NCBI GenBank assembly: GCA_945859605.1
Contig: OX243817.1
Span: 31,186,862 to 31,250,861, forward strand
From: Lumbricus rubellus
Lineage: Eukaryota > Annelida > Clitellata > Crassiclitellata > Lumbricidae
DNA length: 64,000 nt
Direction of reading: 5' to 3'
A program made the position numbers and the translations under genes. Position 1 is the first letter of the stretch, and each line of letters starts with the position of its first letter. Shown here piece after piece: positions 34,482-45,622 of this stretch. The notes below the pieces were generated by a model. That model made no database searches and had not been told where the DNA came from. It was given only the letters and a program-made list of their open reading frames with translations.

Positions 34482-34773
34482 GTGCGACCTGGTGGCGGAC
34501 CGGTAACGCGTTCGCTCACAGAGCGGAAGGTTGCGGGTTCGAATCCGGGTAACGACCTTGGGCAAGTTGTTCACGCACACGTGCCTCTGTCACCAAGCAG
34601 TATAACTTGGTACCGGCGTAAGCTGGAAAGTAAACGGCAAGTCCTGGGAAATCACTGGCCCCGTGCCCAGGACCTTGGGATTCGCCCATTGCCGGCTCAA
34701 GGGCTTAGGAAAGGAGATGAGCGCCTCGCCAATGGGCCTGCGGCCCAGGGACGACTTTAACTTTTTAACTTTA
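34482..34773 (+). mobile_element. tRNA-derived SINE, copy 1
   Basis: Starts GTGCGACCTGGTGGCGGACC (A-box region) and has a perfect B box, GGTTCGAATCC, at 34536-34546. The element is flanked by a duplication of about 24 bp ending GTTCAGCTAA (34458-34481 and 34774-34797). The tail is TTTAACTTTTTAACTTTA. It is a SINE and not a tRNA gene, since the cloverleaf is not kept. Confidence 0.88.
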
Positions 34774-35224
34774 ATAATATTTATATAGTTCAGCTAAGGA
34801 AATTGTAGCCTAATCTAAATGCACATAAATAAATAACAGTGAGGTGCTTCAGAACCTTTCGAAGTATGCCCTACGGTACTTCATGAATATACCTGAATAT
34901 CGAAGGCAATAAGCAGAACATTCCATTATAAAGTTGGGTCACTGAGAACAAAATGACTGCGCTGCCGAATTTCTGGCATTAAGTCTCTATTAGATTGTAA
35001 TTAATGGCTGGACGGAAGTGCCATAAATCAATTCGATGATTTCTGTTTCTGAAAACTATTTCCGCAGCCATTCACGACCTGACAAGAGAAGACGAAGAAA
35101 TAATTATGTAATTTTAGAGAGTGAAGATTTATTAACTGAACGCAGTCAAGTGTGGTAAGCACCTGCGAGCTAATTTCATTATTCCATTCAATGTCAGCTA
35201 ATTATTATAAATTACTATTATGCA

Positions 35225-35405
35225 AGAGATCATGGGGATCAGGTGCAGTTCAGATGAGATGGTATGAGCCAGAGTGGATCCTGCAAGGAGGTAAATGTCG
35301 TCAGCAAATTTGAGCATGAGATTAAGTGGTTGAGCAGGATGCAGGTCAGAACCAGTAATGGAGAAGTTAGTAGGTCCTAAGACAGAAAAAATGGCGTCGT
35401 GATCC
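35225..35405 (-). pseudogene. LINE reverse-transcriptase fragment with FADD
   Basis: The minus frame encodes LMLKFADDIYLLAGS, the YxDD catalytic box of a LINE reverse transcriptase, with LINE-like flanks (DHDAIFSVLGPTNF). Only about 60 codons remain. Confidence 0.65.
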
Positions 35406-35598
35406 ACGATCTCAATCTGATGGCGGATCATTTTAACTCTTATTTCGTTGGAATTGCAAAATCCCTGTCTTCTGTCTTACCACCTTGTAATAGGAATTTT
35501 AAAGATTACTTGTCACCACGCTTGACAAACTCTTTTGCTCTTTTACCTACCTACCCACAAGAGTTCATGTTGATCAATAAGACACTTAAATCAATTTG
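35406..35598 (+). pseudogene. LINE pre-RT fragment, opposite strand
   Basis: The plus frame encodes ADHFNSYFVGIAKSL and TNSFALLPTYPQEFM, like the region just N-terminal to the reverse transcriptase of CR1/Jockey LINEs. It abuts an RT fragment on the other strand, so the locus is rearranged. Confidence 0.5.
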
Positions 35599-36418
35599 AA
35601 TGACTTAATTGCTAAAATACCACTTGTGTTATACTGTTCTGTTTATTATGTTTATTTAGGGAACAAAGAATTTTGATTTTTTTTAAAATTATGCGAATTA
35701 GGTACTCAATACATTAAAAGTATTCTTTGAAACATTGTCCGTGGTCAAAACGAACATCATAATATTGGTTTATCCAACAAGTACAAGCAAGATGTGTAGA
35801 ATGGATCGGCCCGTTGCAAAAAAATTATATAACTTCGTGGCGAATAATTCATATATTTAACAACTATAAGAATACCACGTCTTTAATCTGAAATGAATGT
35901 TCATCACTTGCAATGTCACAACGTATGATATCTGATCTCACGCACGAAATCCAGAGAGGGGTGATAACCACCAGGCACCAGCCTCTCTGTTGCCGTTGTT
36001 GTCAAAATCCTTGATAGCCTGCACGTGGGTTAAACATTGATTATAAATTGATATTTTGACGAAACAAACTACACTAAATATCTAGCTGTATCAAGTTCAT
36101 TGCATGCTAAACTGATATTGCGTAGGCCTTGGCATTAGATCAGGTGTGTTTATTTCTATACTCGTTGAGTGCAATGTCTCTGTCGTTGTAAGAGTGTGGG
36201 CTATGCTTTGCTAAGCGCCAAAAAGAGCACTCCATAATCATGGTCAATGCATTTTTCTTCACGATGTTAAAGTCATGCACGTAACTGAGTAAAGTTCTTA
36301 TGAGTCCATGGTTATGCAAGGCGAAGCTAAACAATAATTGCTCGATACACTTGAATATAATAATGTCCATATTTATAATAGTTTCAGGATGTAGACTTCT
36401 CTTCTGTTTTATAGCAAC
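35599..36418. other. 3' flank of CTL-4, part of the duplicated lectin unit
   Basis: 35700-36170 matches the 3' flanks of CTL-6 (53160-53590) and CTL-7 (58860-59380) with shared blocks such as GAACATCATAATATTG, GAAATCCAGAGAGGGGTGA and ATTGATATTTTGAC. Non-coding; marks the extent of the segmental duplication. Confidence 0.65.
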
Positions 36419-38850
36419 TTACATTTCGCAAAGTGTAAAATGTAAAGTGCTGCATCGAGCATCATTCCAGTTGTGGTCTATACCTGGCACAATATGAACA
36501 CATGGCTCGCCATCTAGGTTTCTGTCACAGTTCGGTTCGCCTGACATCCAGCGTGTGAATTTAAAAGGTATGCTGATTCCATCGAGTGTCTTCCAGACGA
36601 ATGGATTGTCACATTGCCCGGGGATTCTTCTTTGTCCACTGATCCATACTCCATTTAGATACGGATTCGTATATGGAGGAGATCCGATACCATTTTCTAG
36701 AACAGACACAATAATTATTAAACCGAATGTACCAACTTAGCGTGCGACCTGGTCAGGGCCGTGTTTAACATAGGTCCATTCGGTGCGGTGCACCGAATGC
36801 CTCTGAGCCGAGAGTTTTGTTGCCATTGGCCAAATGTCTTAAATTTCGAGTCTCAGTGTTACTTAAACTTTTGTAAAATCAGTAAATGTAAGAAACATTA
36901 ATTTCACTACGTTCAACGACGTTGCGTGCTTGCTTACTGACCCGCCACAGCCGACAAACGACGTAGGCTAGCTTGTTGAATAGCGGATTTAAAAAAAGAC
37001 TAATCTTGTAAAACTGCTGAACCACATGCGGCCGAACGGTAGGCTACTTTGCCCCTGCCGTATAGCACTTTGCACTGACACTCAAAGAACCTTAAACACG
37101 GCCCTGGACCTGGTGGCGGACCGGTAACGCGTCCGCTCACAGAGCGGAAGGTTGCGGGTTCGAATCCGGGTAACGACCTTGGGTAAGTTGTTCACGCACA
37201 CGTGCCTCTGTCACCAAGCAGTATAATTTGGTACCGGCGTAAGCTGGGAAGTAAACGGCAAGTCCTGGGAAATCACTGGCCCCGTGCCCAGGACCTTGGG
37301 ATTCGTCCAATGCCGGCTCAAGGGCTTAGGAAAGGAGATGAGCGCCTCGCCAATGGGCCTGCGGCCCAGGTACGACTTTAACCAACTTAGCATATCATTC
37401 TTTAGCTTCCGTTTACCTGTGTTTATAAAGCCCAGCTTCAATTTTCTTTTTAGCCCATATTCTTATTGTCTAGTATCGCCTAAGCTTATACACATTTAGT
37501 ACCAACTTTTTGACGCAACGTATAAATGACTCTCTTACTTAGAGATAGCAGTATTAAGTAGGCTACCTTAAATACTATTATACCTACGTTGATCTATTCT
37601 AGCCGTATGCTACGATCGACGTAGCTGTGCCGACGATCGACTAAGCCTCTAAGACTTGGCGTTGTTGGTTCAAATAGACTTAATAGAGTCAGGAGCAATG
37701 ATACACATAGGCCAGGTCTAATTGTATTATGCCCTATTTGGTTTTTCATTCAATTTGCACAAATCGAAATCTTCCTACAACTGGAGGTCCAAGTGCCCCT
37801 TTCGCAATCTTTATATCACTTTTTTCTCTTGGTCTCTTGCACTCGGAGAACAGCTGATTAGTGTGCAATGTGAGATGCGCTTTCTAAATATACAAACACA
37901 AAATAATGCAATGCTGTTTATACTTACTGCGGAACTGCAGCTGAAGATATCTGACAATGGCGTCTTGTTCCTCCTGACTTGTAATCGCAGCCAAATGCAC
38001 TCCTGGCATTATTCTTCTGCATCTTGCAGTGGCAATAGCCCAGGTCATTTCTTCGGAAACGAACGTGAAACATCTACCTGCTTCTGGCAAGTAATCGAAT
38101 CCAAGAGGACACGCTGCATAGGACACACGCAAAGTCAAATCAATTCAAATCAAATTATGTCAATTCATTCTTCACATCAATAGGCTACAAAGTAGCCTAT
38201 CAAATAATAATGATCAGCGTAATTATAATTATTGAATCATAAATAATGCAAGACTTTGAAACAAAAGAGCATTACAGAGTAAATGGGAGCAATAGGTTTC
38301 CCGAAAGGGACAAGTCCCGCTAGACAGGGGTCATTGAGTATTGTACAACACTGTCAATATTTCATATGGTTTTAGCAATAAATCAAGATATAAATAGCAT
38401 TTTCAATAATAGGCTACCTGTCTTTCTTTGCTCATTTCTAGACCAATATTGTTGTTGAATCACGATTTGGCGAATTTTATCAATCTCCGACTTCATTTCC
38501 TGCAATGCCTGAGTTTCGCTGCCATGTTGCTTAAGATCGGTTTCGCGAATTTTATCAATCTCCGACTTCATTTCCTGCATTGCCTGAGTTTCGTTGTCGT
38601 GCTGTTTAAGAACGATTTGGCGAATTGTATCAATCTCCGACTTCAACTGCTGCATCGCCTGAGCTTCACTGCGAACCACTGCTCGCTTTATATCTATCAA
38701 CAGTTGACGCATTGACTCCATCTCAAACTTCATATCATCAAGCAATTGTTGCTCATAATATGAGTCATCATTTCTGCGTGAAATGGTTGACTGGCAATTG
38801 GCAACTATTAGTGCGAAGTTCATCAACAGTGAAGCTTTGACGTCCATCAT
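36419..38850 (-). CDS. CTL-4: secreted C-type lectin, EPN motif
   Basis: Join of 38418-38850, 37928-38113 and 36419-36696, giving 298 residues. The signal peptide is MMDVKASLLMNFALIVANCQ; the ATG could also be the second Met. The stalk (about 25-140) has about three 25-residue units (KSEIDKIRETDLKQHGSETQ); one keeps NET, in another it has changed to SET, removing the glycosylation site. The CTLD spans 145-298 with CPLGFDYLPEAGRCF in exon 2 and WISGQRRIPGQC, GEPNC and NWNDARC in exon 3. EPN plus WND predicts mannose-type, calcium-dependent binding. Exons and junctions match the paralogs. Intron 2 contains a SINE split by a hAT MITE. Confidence 0.86.
36742..37380 (+). mobile_element. tRNA-derived SINE, copy 2, split by a MITE
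   Basis: Same SINE as 34482-34773, flanked by the 11-bp duplication ACCAACTTAGC (36731-36741, 37381-37391). After the first 12 bp it is interrupted by 36754-37106. It lies in intron 2 of CTL-4, and the paralogous introns lack it. Confidence 0.9.
36754..37106. mobile_element. hAT-like MITE inserted in SINE copy 2
   Basis: 353 bp with perfect 15-bp inverted ends CAGGGCCGTGTTTAA and the perfect 8-bp duplication GACCTGGT (36746-36753, 37107-37114). The intact SINE at 34482 gives the empty site, so the boundaries are exact. Confidence 0.95.
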
Positions 38851-41554
38851 GTTCTAATGTTCAGCGATGCTCGAAAACTGACGTTAGACGGCTACAGCTG
38901 TTCTGAAGAGCACATTAAACGCGCCAAATTGAGAAAGTGAAAAATCAAAACGTAGGCCTAATGTATAATACTGAACGACTACACTAGGTCAAGCAATCAT
39001 CAGCACACTTTACAGTACAAATTACATCATGTTTAAAAATTAAATGTCGAATGTGATAATCATTAGGTATAATATACAGTGCGCACCAAAGTATGTCTAG
39101 GCTAATATTAATTAAAGAGAATTGTTTTATGTTATTAATTCTTACACGAGCGTCACCCCGTCGTCTGCAGTGCCATTGCCATTTGCCTACATGTATATGT
39201 GGATTTGGGAAGACAGCTTAACATGGCTATTTGTTTCCACTTGACTAGAAGATCAGGTGCATGTTTTCAATTGGAAATCAGCTTGAGAGATCTATTCTAA
39301 GAGACTGCTATGGGGATGTACAAGTTCATCGAATAATATTAATAGACATTTTAATTCGGGGAAGGTTAATTGAAATGTAAGGAAGAAAGACAGCATCAGC
39401 TTCTCGAACTGAGACCAACATACTGTAACTCGAATGCCGAGAAAGGTTCGAGATCCGTCTGGGAATAGGGCCTATCTCTTAGACACTTCCGTGGGAGCTT
39501 CTCCTCTCAGTCATCTGGTCGCGTAATAGCCTACACACAGGGCGCTAACCACTGGTGGGGGAAGGTGTGAATTCTATAATATGTCAACCAACTCTACCAA
39601 TGCTCAAAAAGACCTACTGATACTTTCTACCTGAAAAAAGCACTCTGAGAACTAATTAAGCCACTCATGGTGCGCCTATATTTCGACCCAAACAACACAA
39701 CTACAGATCTTAGACTGGTCTATTATTTTATATTCGCTTGTAAGTCTCATGCCTTTGGCGGGCGTAACTGAATGCTTGCTTCGTAGGCTATCCCTTTTCT
39801 CTGACGTGCCAATAATTATCTCTAATCACTAGTCATTCATTCGGAAATTGGAAAGTTGCCCACATTATTCCTTGCAGCACCGTTGGCTGTGCAGTCGGCG
39901 ATTTATTTGCCATAAGTTTATTCGGCAGTTGCAATTCACTAGATGGCGGTACCGCTGTTAGGCACAACATGAGACAGGGTTTCACGCATGTAACCGACAC
40001 TGATCACAGAAGACTTTCCAAGTTAGGCCTATTGCTTGCATTTCTCACTTTTTCACATAGAAGAGAAAATAGTCCCAGGAAAGTTTTACAATGCAAACTG
40101 TAGACTTGTCACGAACCGTGTGTTGTGTTGTACGTGACACCCGAAAGGAAAAGTTAATGCGGATGATCAGATGTCATCGGGCGAAGTGGGAAAAGAATTA
40201 TCTTCGTCTGTTTGAACGCTTAAATTGCAGATATGGACGTAAACGTGGAAAATTACAACGAACTTACCAAGTTGCGGTGTGCTAGAAAGGGTCTTTAACT
40301 CAGTCGAGACCGAACGCTGTAACTAGAGAACAGTTGCTAACTTCGAAGAACAGTTACCGTACTGTTTAGTTATTCCGATTGCTGAAAGTCCACTAAGGTC
40401 ATTCGCTGCGGCACAGTGTGGGGGGAGTTCGTATATATTAAAAGCATAGTAAAATTATGGTCGAAGTTGTAAACTTCAAATGTAGCTGATAGTGGTGGTG
40501 AAATATGGACTTAGAATGAAATGATGATCGATTTATAATTATTATCTGCATTGCGATTAGAAATGCAACACGTAACAATAAATCATTGATAATGCGCATC
40601 GGTTAAATTCAGGCAGTATAGGCCTACCAACGAAGAAGCGCGTTGAGCATAGGCCTGCTTTGAATGTAGATTGTAGAATGATCCCAGCTAACTGGGAAAA
40701 AACTTTCAATGGACGAACGCCGGATAGAATGGTGGGAGGTGGAGAAAAAATATTAACATCATGCTTGTATTATTCTAATGTAGCAGACTAGAATTATTAG
40801 GCCGATGAATGCGTAGGCTATAGGCATTACGCCCATTTTAAGAACTCATGGCTTATAATTTTCCTCAGGTCTACGGCTATAAATCCTGGTCATTAGCCTA
40901 ACTGGTATAGAATCTAACAAATAACTCTATAGGCCTATAGTGGCTTTGCAATAAATAAATTATGTAAGACTCCAGCCGATGGATGGTGATGGATGGTGAT
41001 GGATGGTAATGTACAATGAGGCTAAGTCTGTCGAAGTTGATTATTTATTAGGCCCTAGACAATAAATTATTGTCCAGCATGTCATTCGATCAAGTGCTAA
41101 GGTCTACATGTTTATAAAAGCATCGTAGAATTATGGTCGCGGTTGAAAATTGAAATGTCGTTGATAGCGGTGTTGACATAGATACTTTGAATGAATTATA
41201 ACTATTTGCGCTACTATTAGAAACGCAGTAGGACTATAATAAAAATGAGAATAAAAATCAGTAATTAGCCATATGGGAAAACGTTAAATTTGTCTTACAA
41301 ATGCATATCTTTCTAAGGCATATAAGCTTACACATTTATATAAATTGATATCTTGACGAAATATACTACGCCGAAGATATAATTGTTATATCGACAGAAC
41401 ATTAGCTGCATCTAGTTTATTACATGCTAACGAGTTGGCCTTAACATTTTAACAGATCAGGTTTATTCATTTCTATATATTCGTTGAGTGCAATGTTTCG
41501 GTCGTTTTAATAATGTAGGCTGTATATATATTATATATATAATATATATATATA
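38851..41554. other. Upstream flank of CTL-4 and 3' flank of CTL-5
   Basis: 38851-39500 is similar to the upstream flank of CTL-5 (50601-51180), e.g. GAACTGAGACCAACATA. 41335-41515 is the left part of the CTL-5 3' flank, cut from the gene by the LTR element. A GATGGATGGT microsatellite lies at 40978-41010. A 64-codon frame at 40091-40285 has no recognisable features. Confidence 0.55.
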
Positions 41555-42359
41555 TGTAAATTACCCCCTTCTCTGAGAGCACTTTGTAGAGTACCCCAAT
41601 CTTGGTGTCGTTGAGCGCTTTCTACCAGGGTAGGAGTATATTGCGGGAAGAGCACACCTGCACGTGGTCGCATACCTGGAAATAGGTCGGACATCGAAGC
41701 GATCGCCGTTATCTTACCAGGATGCCGCGCGAGTGGTTCAAAGGGCATCATGTCAACGGTTTCCGGTCTGGAAACGCTCGCCGCTAGGGGTCGGGCTGGG
41801 TTCGCACGCTCTCTGCTTTCGTTCTGTTCGGCATAGACTGACACGGGGCTAGCGTTCGTCATCTGCATTAACCCTAGTTGTGCTTCCAACCGGGCCGTTT
41901 CCTCCGAGGCTGATATACTTTTGGGATCTATTTCACTGTACATTGTTGTCTCCTCTTCTGTCTCTTCGCTATGGTCATTACCATTACCATACGAAGAGTA
42001 GTAACTGTTCATTGTGTCATGGGGAGGGCTTAAGTTGTTTGTTGCCATTTTTGGCTTGAAACTTCACCACAAAAGATGCACAAACAAACACGCAACTTAT
42101 TCCCGTCACTCGCGACGTATCGAAATTATCAAAGACAAACAATAACCACTCGGAACTATCCTTAATTGTAAAACAAATCGCCATGTGACGAACATGTCAG
42201 CCTAAACCTCGAACCAGAAAGAAAAGAAAGTACTTAATATAATCGTTCGTACTATAAATCGGTCGCTACGCTAGTCCGTACGCGCCCGCTAGATTTCAGC
42301 GGTTAGTTACACGCGTGTTGGGTCGCTAAGTAAGACAGCCCAAAGGCCGAGCCTTTACA
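41555..42359 (-). repeat. 3' LTR
   Basis: 805 bp. Carries the start of the 241-codon frame (ATG at 42046-42048), which runs out of the LTR into flanking AT repeat and ends there. Confidence 0.93.
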
Positions 42360-42371
42360 CTCTCCCCCACC
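42360..42371 (-). other. Polypurine tract
   Basis: Reads GGTGGGGGAGAG on the minus strand, directly upstream of the 3' LTR, the expected site for plus-strand priming. Confidence 0.75.
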
Positions 42372-42775
42372 TACTCAAGTGGTGAAACCACGGGAAGACC
42401 CAAACGGTAACTGGACCATTCAAACAACGGTCTACCCCTTCTACAAATTTCCATACCTCGGGCATATGTCAGCACAGAAAATCCGGCAAATGAAATTTGG
42501 ACTACAGGGCTACCTACTGGCCATACATCTGCACCCAACGTCATAACTACTTGCATAAAAACGTTCCAACAGAACACAAAACTGAACCGAACACGAAACT
42601 GTAGAATCATACTTAGCCAGTAACATGATTAACTAGCGCACGACCCGAAGTCGTCTGGTTCATCGGTGAATAGTCACTTAATCAACTAGTTCGGTTCGGA
42701 CAACACCAACACTTATCTAGGTGTTTAACCTTACCAACACGTTTTCACAACGGTGAATAACTGTCAGGGCGGGGT

Positions 42776-45622
42776 TTACAAACGAAACCGAACAGGTAAA
42801 ACATGGGGACGGGACGGTCTGGGGACAGAGTTCAGTACCTCGTCTTGGACAAGTTCGTTTAGTCCCAAGGGCTCATCTCGATCAGTAACATCGTTCGATA
42901 TCGGCATATCCCAGTCTTTCGGACAGTCTCCTCCGAAGTTTTTCAGTTTGTCTACGTAGACCAACTTCGGTTGCGCACGGGCCGACTTCTGTATTCGGTA
43001 GAGTACAGGTCCGACGCGGTCCAGAACTTTGTACGGTCCTTCGTAGAACTTGGCCCATTTGGTCTTGATACCACTGTGTCGACGGGGACAGTAGTACCAT
43101 ACCCACTGGCCGGGATCGAATGCTGCGGGTCGCACTCGAAGGTTGTAGCGGGCAGTCCGATGCTGCGCAAGTTGCTGAAAGTGAGTTCGCACCAAACGAT
43201 AGGTGTCCTGCATCCGCCGCAGTCGTTGATCCACAAACTCGTCCACTGTCTGGTCGCAAAGTTCGATCGCCGAGCCATCGCTGAGGACTAGATCGACGGG
43301 CGCGATAAGTTCTCGTCCCATGAACCGCAGGTTTGGAAGGAATCTCGTATTCGAATGTTTGGTGGCACGATACGCAGCCATCACTCCAGGTAAGAGGTGC
43401 GATTCGCAGAACGGGCCTTGGTCGGACAGGATTCGACGCGGACAACCACGGCGTGGAAAGAACTGGTCGCAAAGTACTTTCGCGACGGTCCCAGCCTCTT
43501 GGTTTCGGATAGAGAACTCCTCCGTCCATCGGGAGAAAGGGCGTTTCTCGCGACGATATCTCGAACGTTCAGTACAGCGGAGAAGTTCGCGTGGTACGTC
43601 GTCTTTCTTCAGGGCGTCCGCAACCGAGTCGTCCGTGGAAATTGCCTGGCGGTTGTCCAGCACAATCGCTTTCGGCCGTTCTTCAGTCGCTGGTAGAACG
43701 TCGTCAGACACGTTCGACCGTGGGGAAGACAGCAGGATGTCTGGGCCACCGGACGCGTCGACGTCTGTGGTTCGATCAGGTGGCACCGTACTGGCTACTA
43801 GAACGTCAGGTTCTAGCACTTGCGACTGTACAGCCCAGAGTCGAGGATCAGTTTTCATAGTGGGAAGGACAGCGAAGACTTGCACGTCCATTTCACTCAT
43901 AGGAGGCACCTGGACGTTCCTTGCCAACGCGATTCTCCGACATCGCGCGGTTCCTGCTACACGATGCAGTGGGTGATCACGTCCCTGCAGTTGAATTGAG
44001 CGTCCACGGAAATTCCAACTAGCGTTCTGTTGTTCCAGCCAACTGAGTCCCAGAATCATTTCATTCAGCTGCTCGGTGACTAGGCAAGGAATCTGGAGGA
44101 TCTGCCCTGAGATTTCGCCTTGCACCGTGATCTCGCCCAGCACTCGAATGGATGAACCGTTAGCCGCTTTCAGGAGCTGTCGTGATTCTCGCATATCTTG
44201 CAGGCGTACTGCTGAAGCTGGAATTAGCGACATCTCGCTCCCTGTGTCGACCAGAGCTAGTACCTTGCGCCCATTTATTCGCAGTTGCAAGTACGCGTTA
44301 GTACTTCCTTGAATGTAATGTGCGTTGGCTATCCTTTCTACTTCTTCTTGGCCTTGCTCGCGTGTCATTGCTTGTGGACAGTCCCTCCGGAAGTGTCCTG
44401 GCTGAAGGCAGAGAAAGCACCGCCCATCACCTCGTCGATTCCTCCGATCGTGGGTCGCTACATTATTTCTTGCCCCTCTCTCCGATCTCTGTCGATTTTC
44501 CATCGGCATGTCTCTTGGCTCTTCACAATGTCTTTCTGTCCCATTGGAAGCTTGCCACGTCGGTGTCTTCCACCACTGCTCCATCTGCAGCTGCCGCTGT
44601 TCCATGTTGGCCATTTGTTCCGACAGTCTACGAAGTATTTCGTCGCTAGATCCGTCGTCTGTTTCGATCGCGTTGACTCGTCTCGATCTCTGCTCATGAT
44701 CACCAGTCCTACGCCGAGTGGATTTATTAGCTTCGAGTCTGATAGCATATCGGCACGCTAGCTCAAGGTTGGTTGGTTCCCTGTCTCGCACACGCAGAGC
44801 CAACTCGGAGTCATCTATCGCGTCAATGAAAGCATCAATGGCTACCATCTCACTCATTTCAGTAGATGGGCCAGCATAGGCCAACACCATTAGTCGCCGT
44901 ATGTCTTGCGCTAATTCTTGCAAGGTCTCTCCCTCTCTCTGTATTCGAGTACGAAGCTGAGTACGATATAATGTCGTTTGATCAGAACATCCATATCTAC
45001 TCCTAAGTCGTGCTACAAGGTCGCTCGACGATGACAGACCGGAAGCGTTGAATTCCCATAACAGATGCGCTGCGGTTCCTACCAAGGCACACATCAATTG
45101 GTTCAACTTCTCGGTTTCGTCCCATTCGTTGTGTCTTGAGCAGATCTCAAATTTGACGAGAAACGCTTCCAGGGGCGTTTGACCGTCAAATTTCTCCAGT
45201 TTCAGCCACTGCTTGTGTCTGTTTCCACCTGAGTTCGTTCTCGTTTCATCCGTCTTACATGATTTTTCCTCGATGGTCGGCTTATGTCTCGACCCATCGG
45301 GCTCAACTAAAATCATCGAATGCGGTTCTAACTGGCTGTACTCAACAGGACGACTTCGCGTTTGTCCAACTTCCACCCGCGGCCCAGGACTATTGCTTGC
45401 AACTTTTCCATTTTTCACACAAATCTCGCTTAGATGCCTACACAGTTCTTGTAGTGGTGCTAAAATTTCTTGCAATTGTCCAGTCTCGGTCGTCATGTTT
45501 TTCTTTGCTCGTGAAGAATTAATGGCAGTTCCCTCATTAACTCCTTCCACTCCCGTAGCGTACTCTTGTTGATATGTCCTCCCTTTCTTCTCTTCGCTGT
45601 CTCCTACTTTCCTTTCGTCTTT
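42776..45622 (-). CDS. Gag-protease-integrase remnant of the gypsy element
   Basis: A frame open from 45622, just after a TAG, to 42776 (about 948 codons, first GTG at 45550). Counting from that GTG, a retrotransposon Gag domain lies at about 115-275. A CCHC zinc knuckle (CFLCLQPGHFRRDC) is at 378-391. A retroviral-type aspartic protease with LVDTGSEMSLIP is at about 415-500. After about 650 the protein jumps to integrase pieces (FSRWTEEF, ILSDQG; about 670-755) and the GPY/F-type C-terminal region (KFYEGPYKVLDRVGPVLYRI; about 834-853). Reverse transcriptase, RNase H and two of the three catalytic integrase acids are gone. The deletions are in frame, so the product stays one polyprotein. It lies in the same frame as the upstream 45623-46348 frame. 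Confidence 0.85.
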   Translation of the reverse strand, partial: KDERKVGDSEEKKGRTYQQEYATGVEGVNEGTAINSSRAKKNMTTETGQLQEILAPLQELCRHLSEICVKNGKVASNSPGPRVEVGQTRSRPVEYSQLEPHSMILVEPDGSRHKPTIEEKSCKTDETRTNSGGNRHKQWLKLEKFDGQTPLEAFLVKFEICSRHNEWDETEKLNQLMCALVGTAAHLLWEFNASGLSSSSDLVARLRSRYGCSDQTTLYRTQLRTRIQREGETLQELAQDIRRLMVLAYAGPSTEMSEMVAIDAFIDAIDDSELALRVRDREPTNLELACRYAIRLEANKSTRRRTGDHEQRSRRVNAIETDDGSSDEILRRLSEQMANMEQRQLQMEQWWKTPTWQASNGTERHCEEPRDMPMENRQRSERGARNNVATHDRRNRRGDGRCFLCLQPGHFRRDCPQAMTREQGQEEVERIANAHYIQGSTNAYLQLRINGRKVLALVDTGSEMSLIPASAVRLQDMRESRQLLKAANGSSIRVLGEITVQGEISGQILQIPCLVTEQLNEMILGLSWLEQQNASWNFRGRSIQLQGRDHPLHRVAGTARCRRIALARNVQVPPMSEMDVQVFAVLPTMKTDPRLWAVQSQVLEPDVLVASTVPPDRTTDVDASGGPDILLSSPRSNVSDDVLPATEERPKAIVLDNRQAISTDDSVADALKKDDVPRELLRCTERSRYRREKRPFSRWTEEFSIRNQEAGTVAKVLCDQFFPRRGCPRRILSDQGPFCESHLLPGVMAAYRATKHSNTRFLPNLRFMGRELIAPVDLVLSDGSAIELCDQTVDEFVDQRLRRMQDTYRLVRTHFQQLAQHRTARYNLRVRPAAFDPGQWVWYYCPRRHSGIKTKWAKFYEGPYKVLDRVGPVLYRIQKSARAQPKLVYVDKLKNFGGDCPKDWDMPISNDVTDRDEPLGLNELVQDEVLNSVPRPSRPHVLPVRFRL

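Noticed and set aside
34482..34570. Functional tRNA gene
   Set aside because: The B box is perfect, but the rest does not fold as a cloverleaf. The sequence is repeated with a long tail and target duplications, so it is a SINE.
35225..35598. Twin-priming inversion of a single LINE
   Set aside because: The two fragments face each other, but their order does not fit the expected inverted-5'/direct-3' layout, so two separate insertions or a rearrangement are equally likely.
40091..40285. Small basic protein of 64 residues
   Set aside because: No homology, signal peptide, splice context or paralog; length is within chance for this composition.
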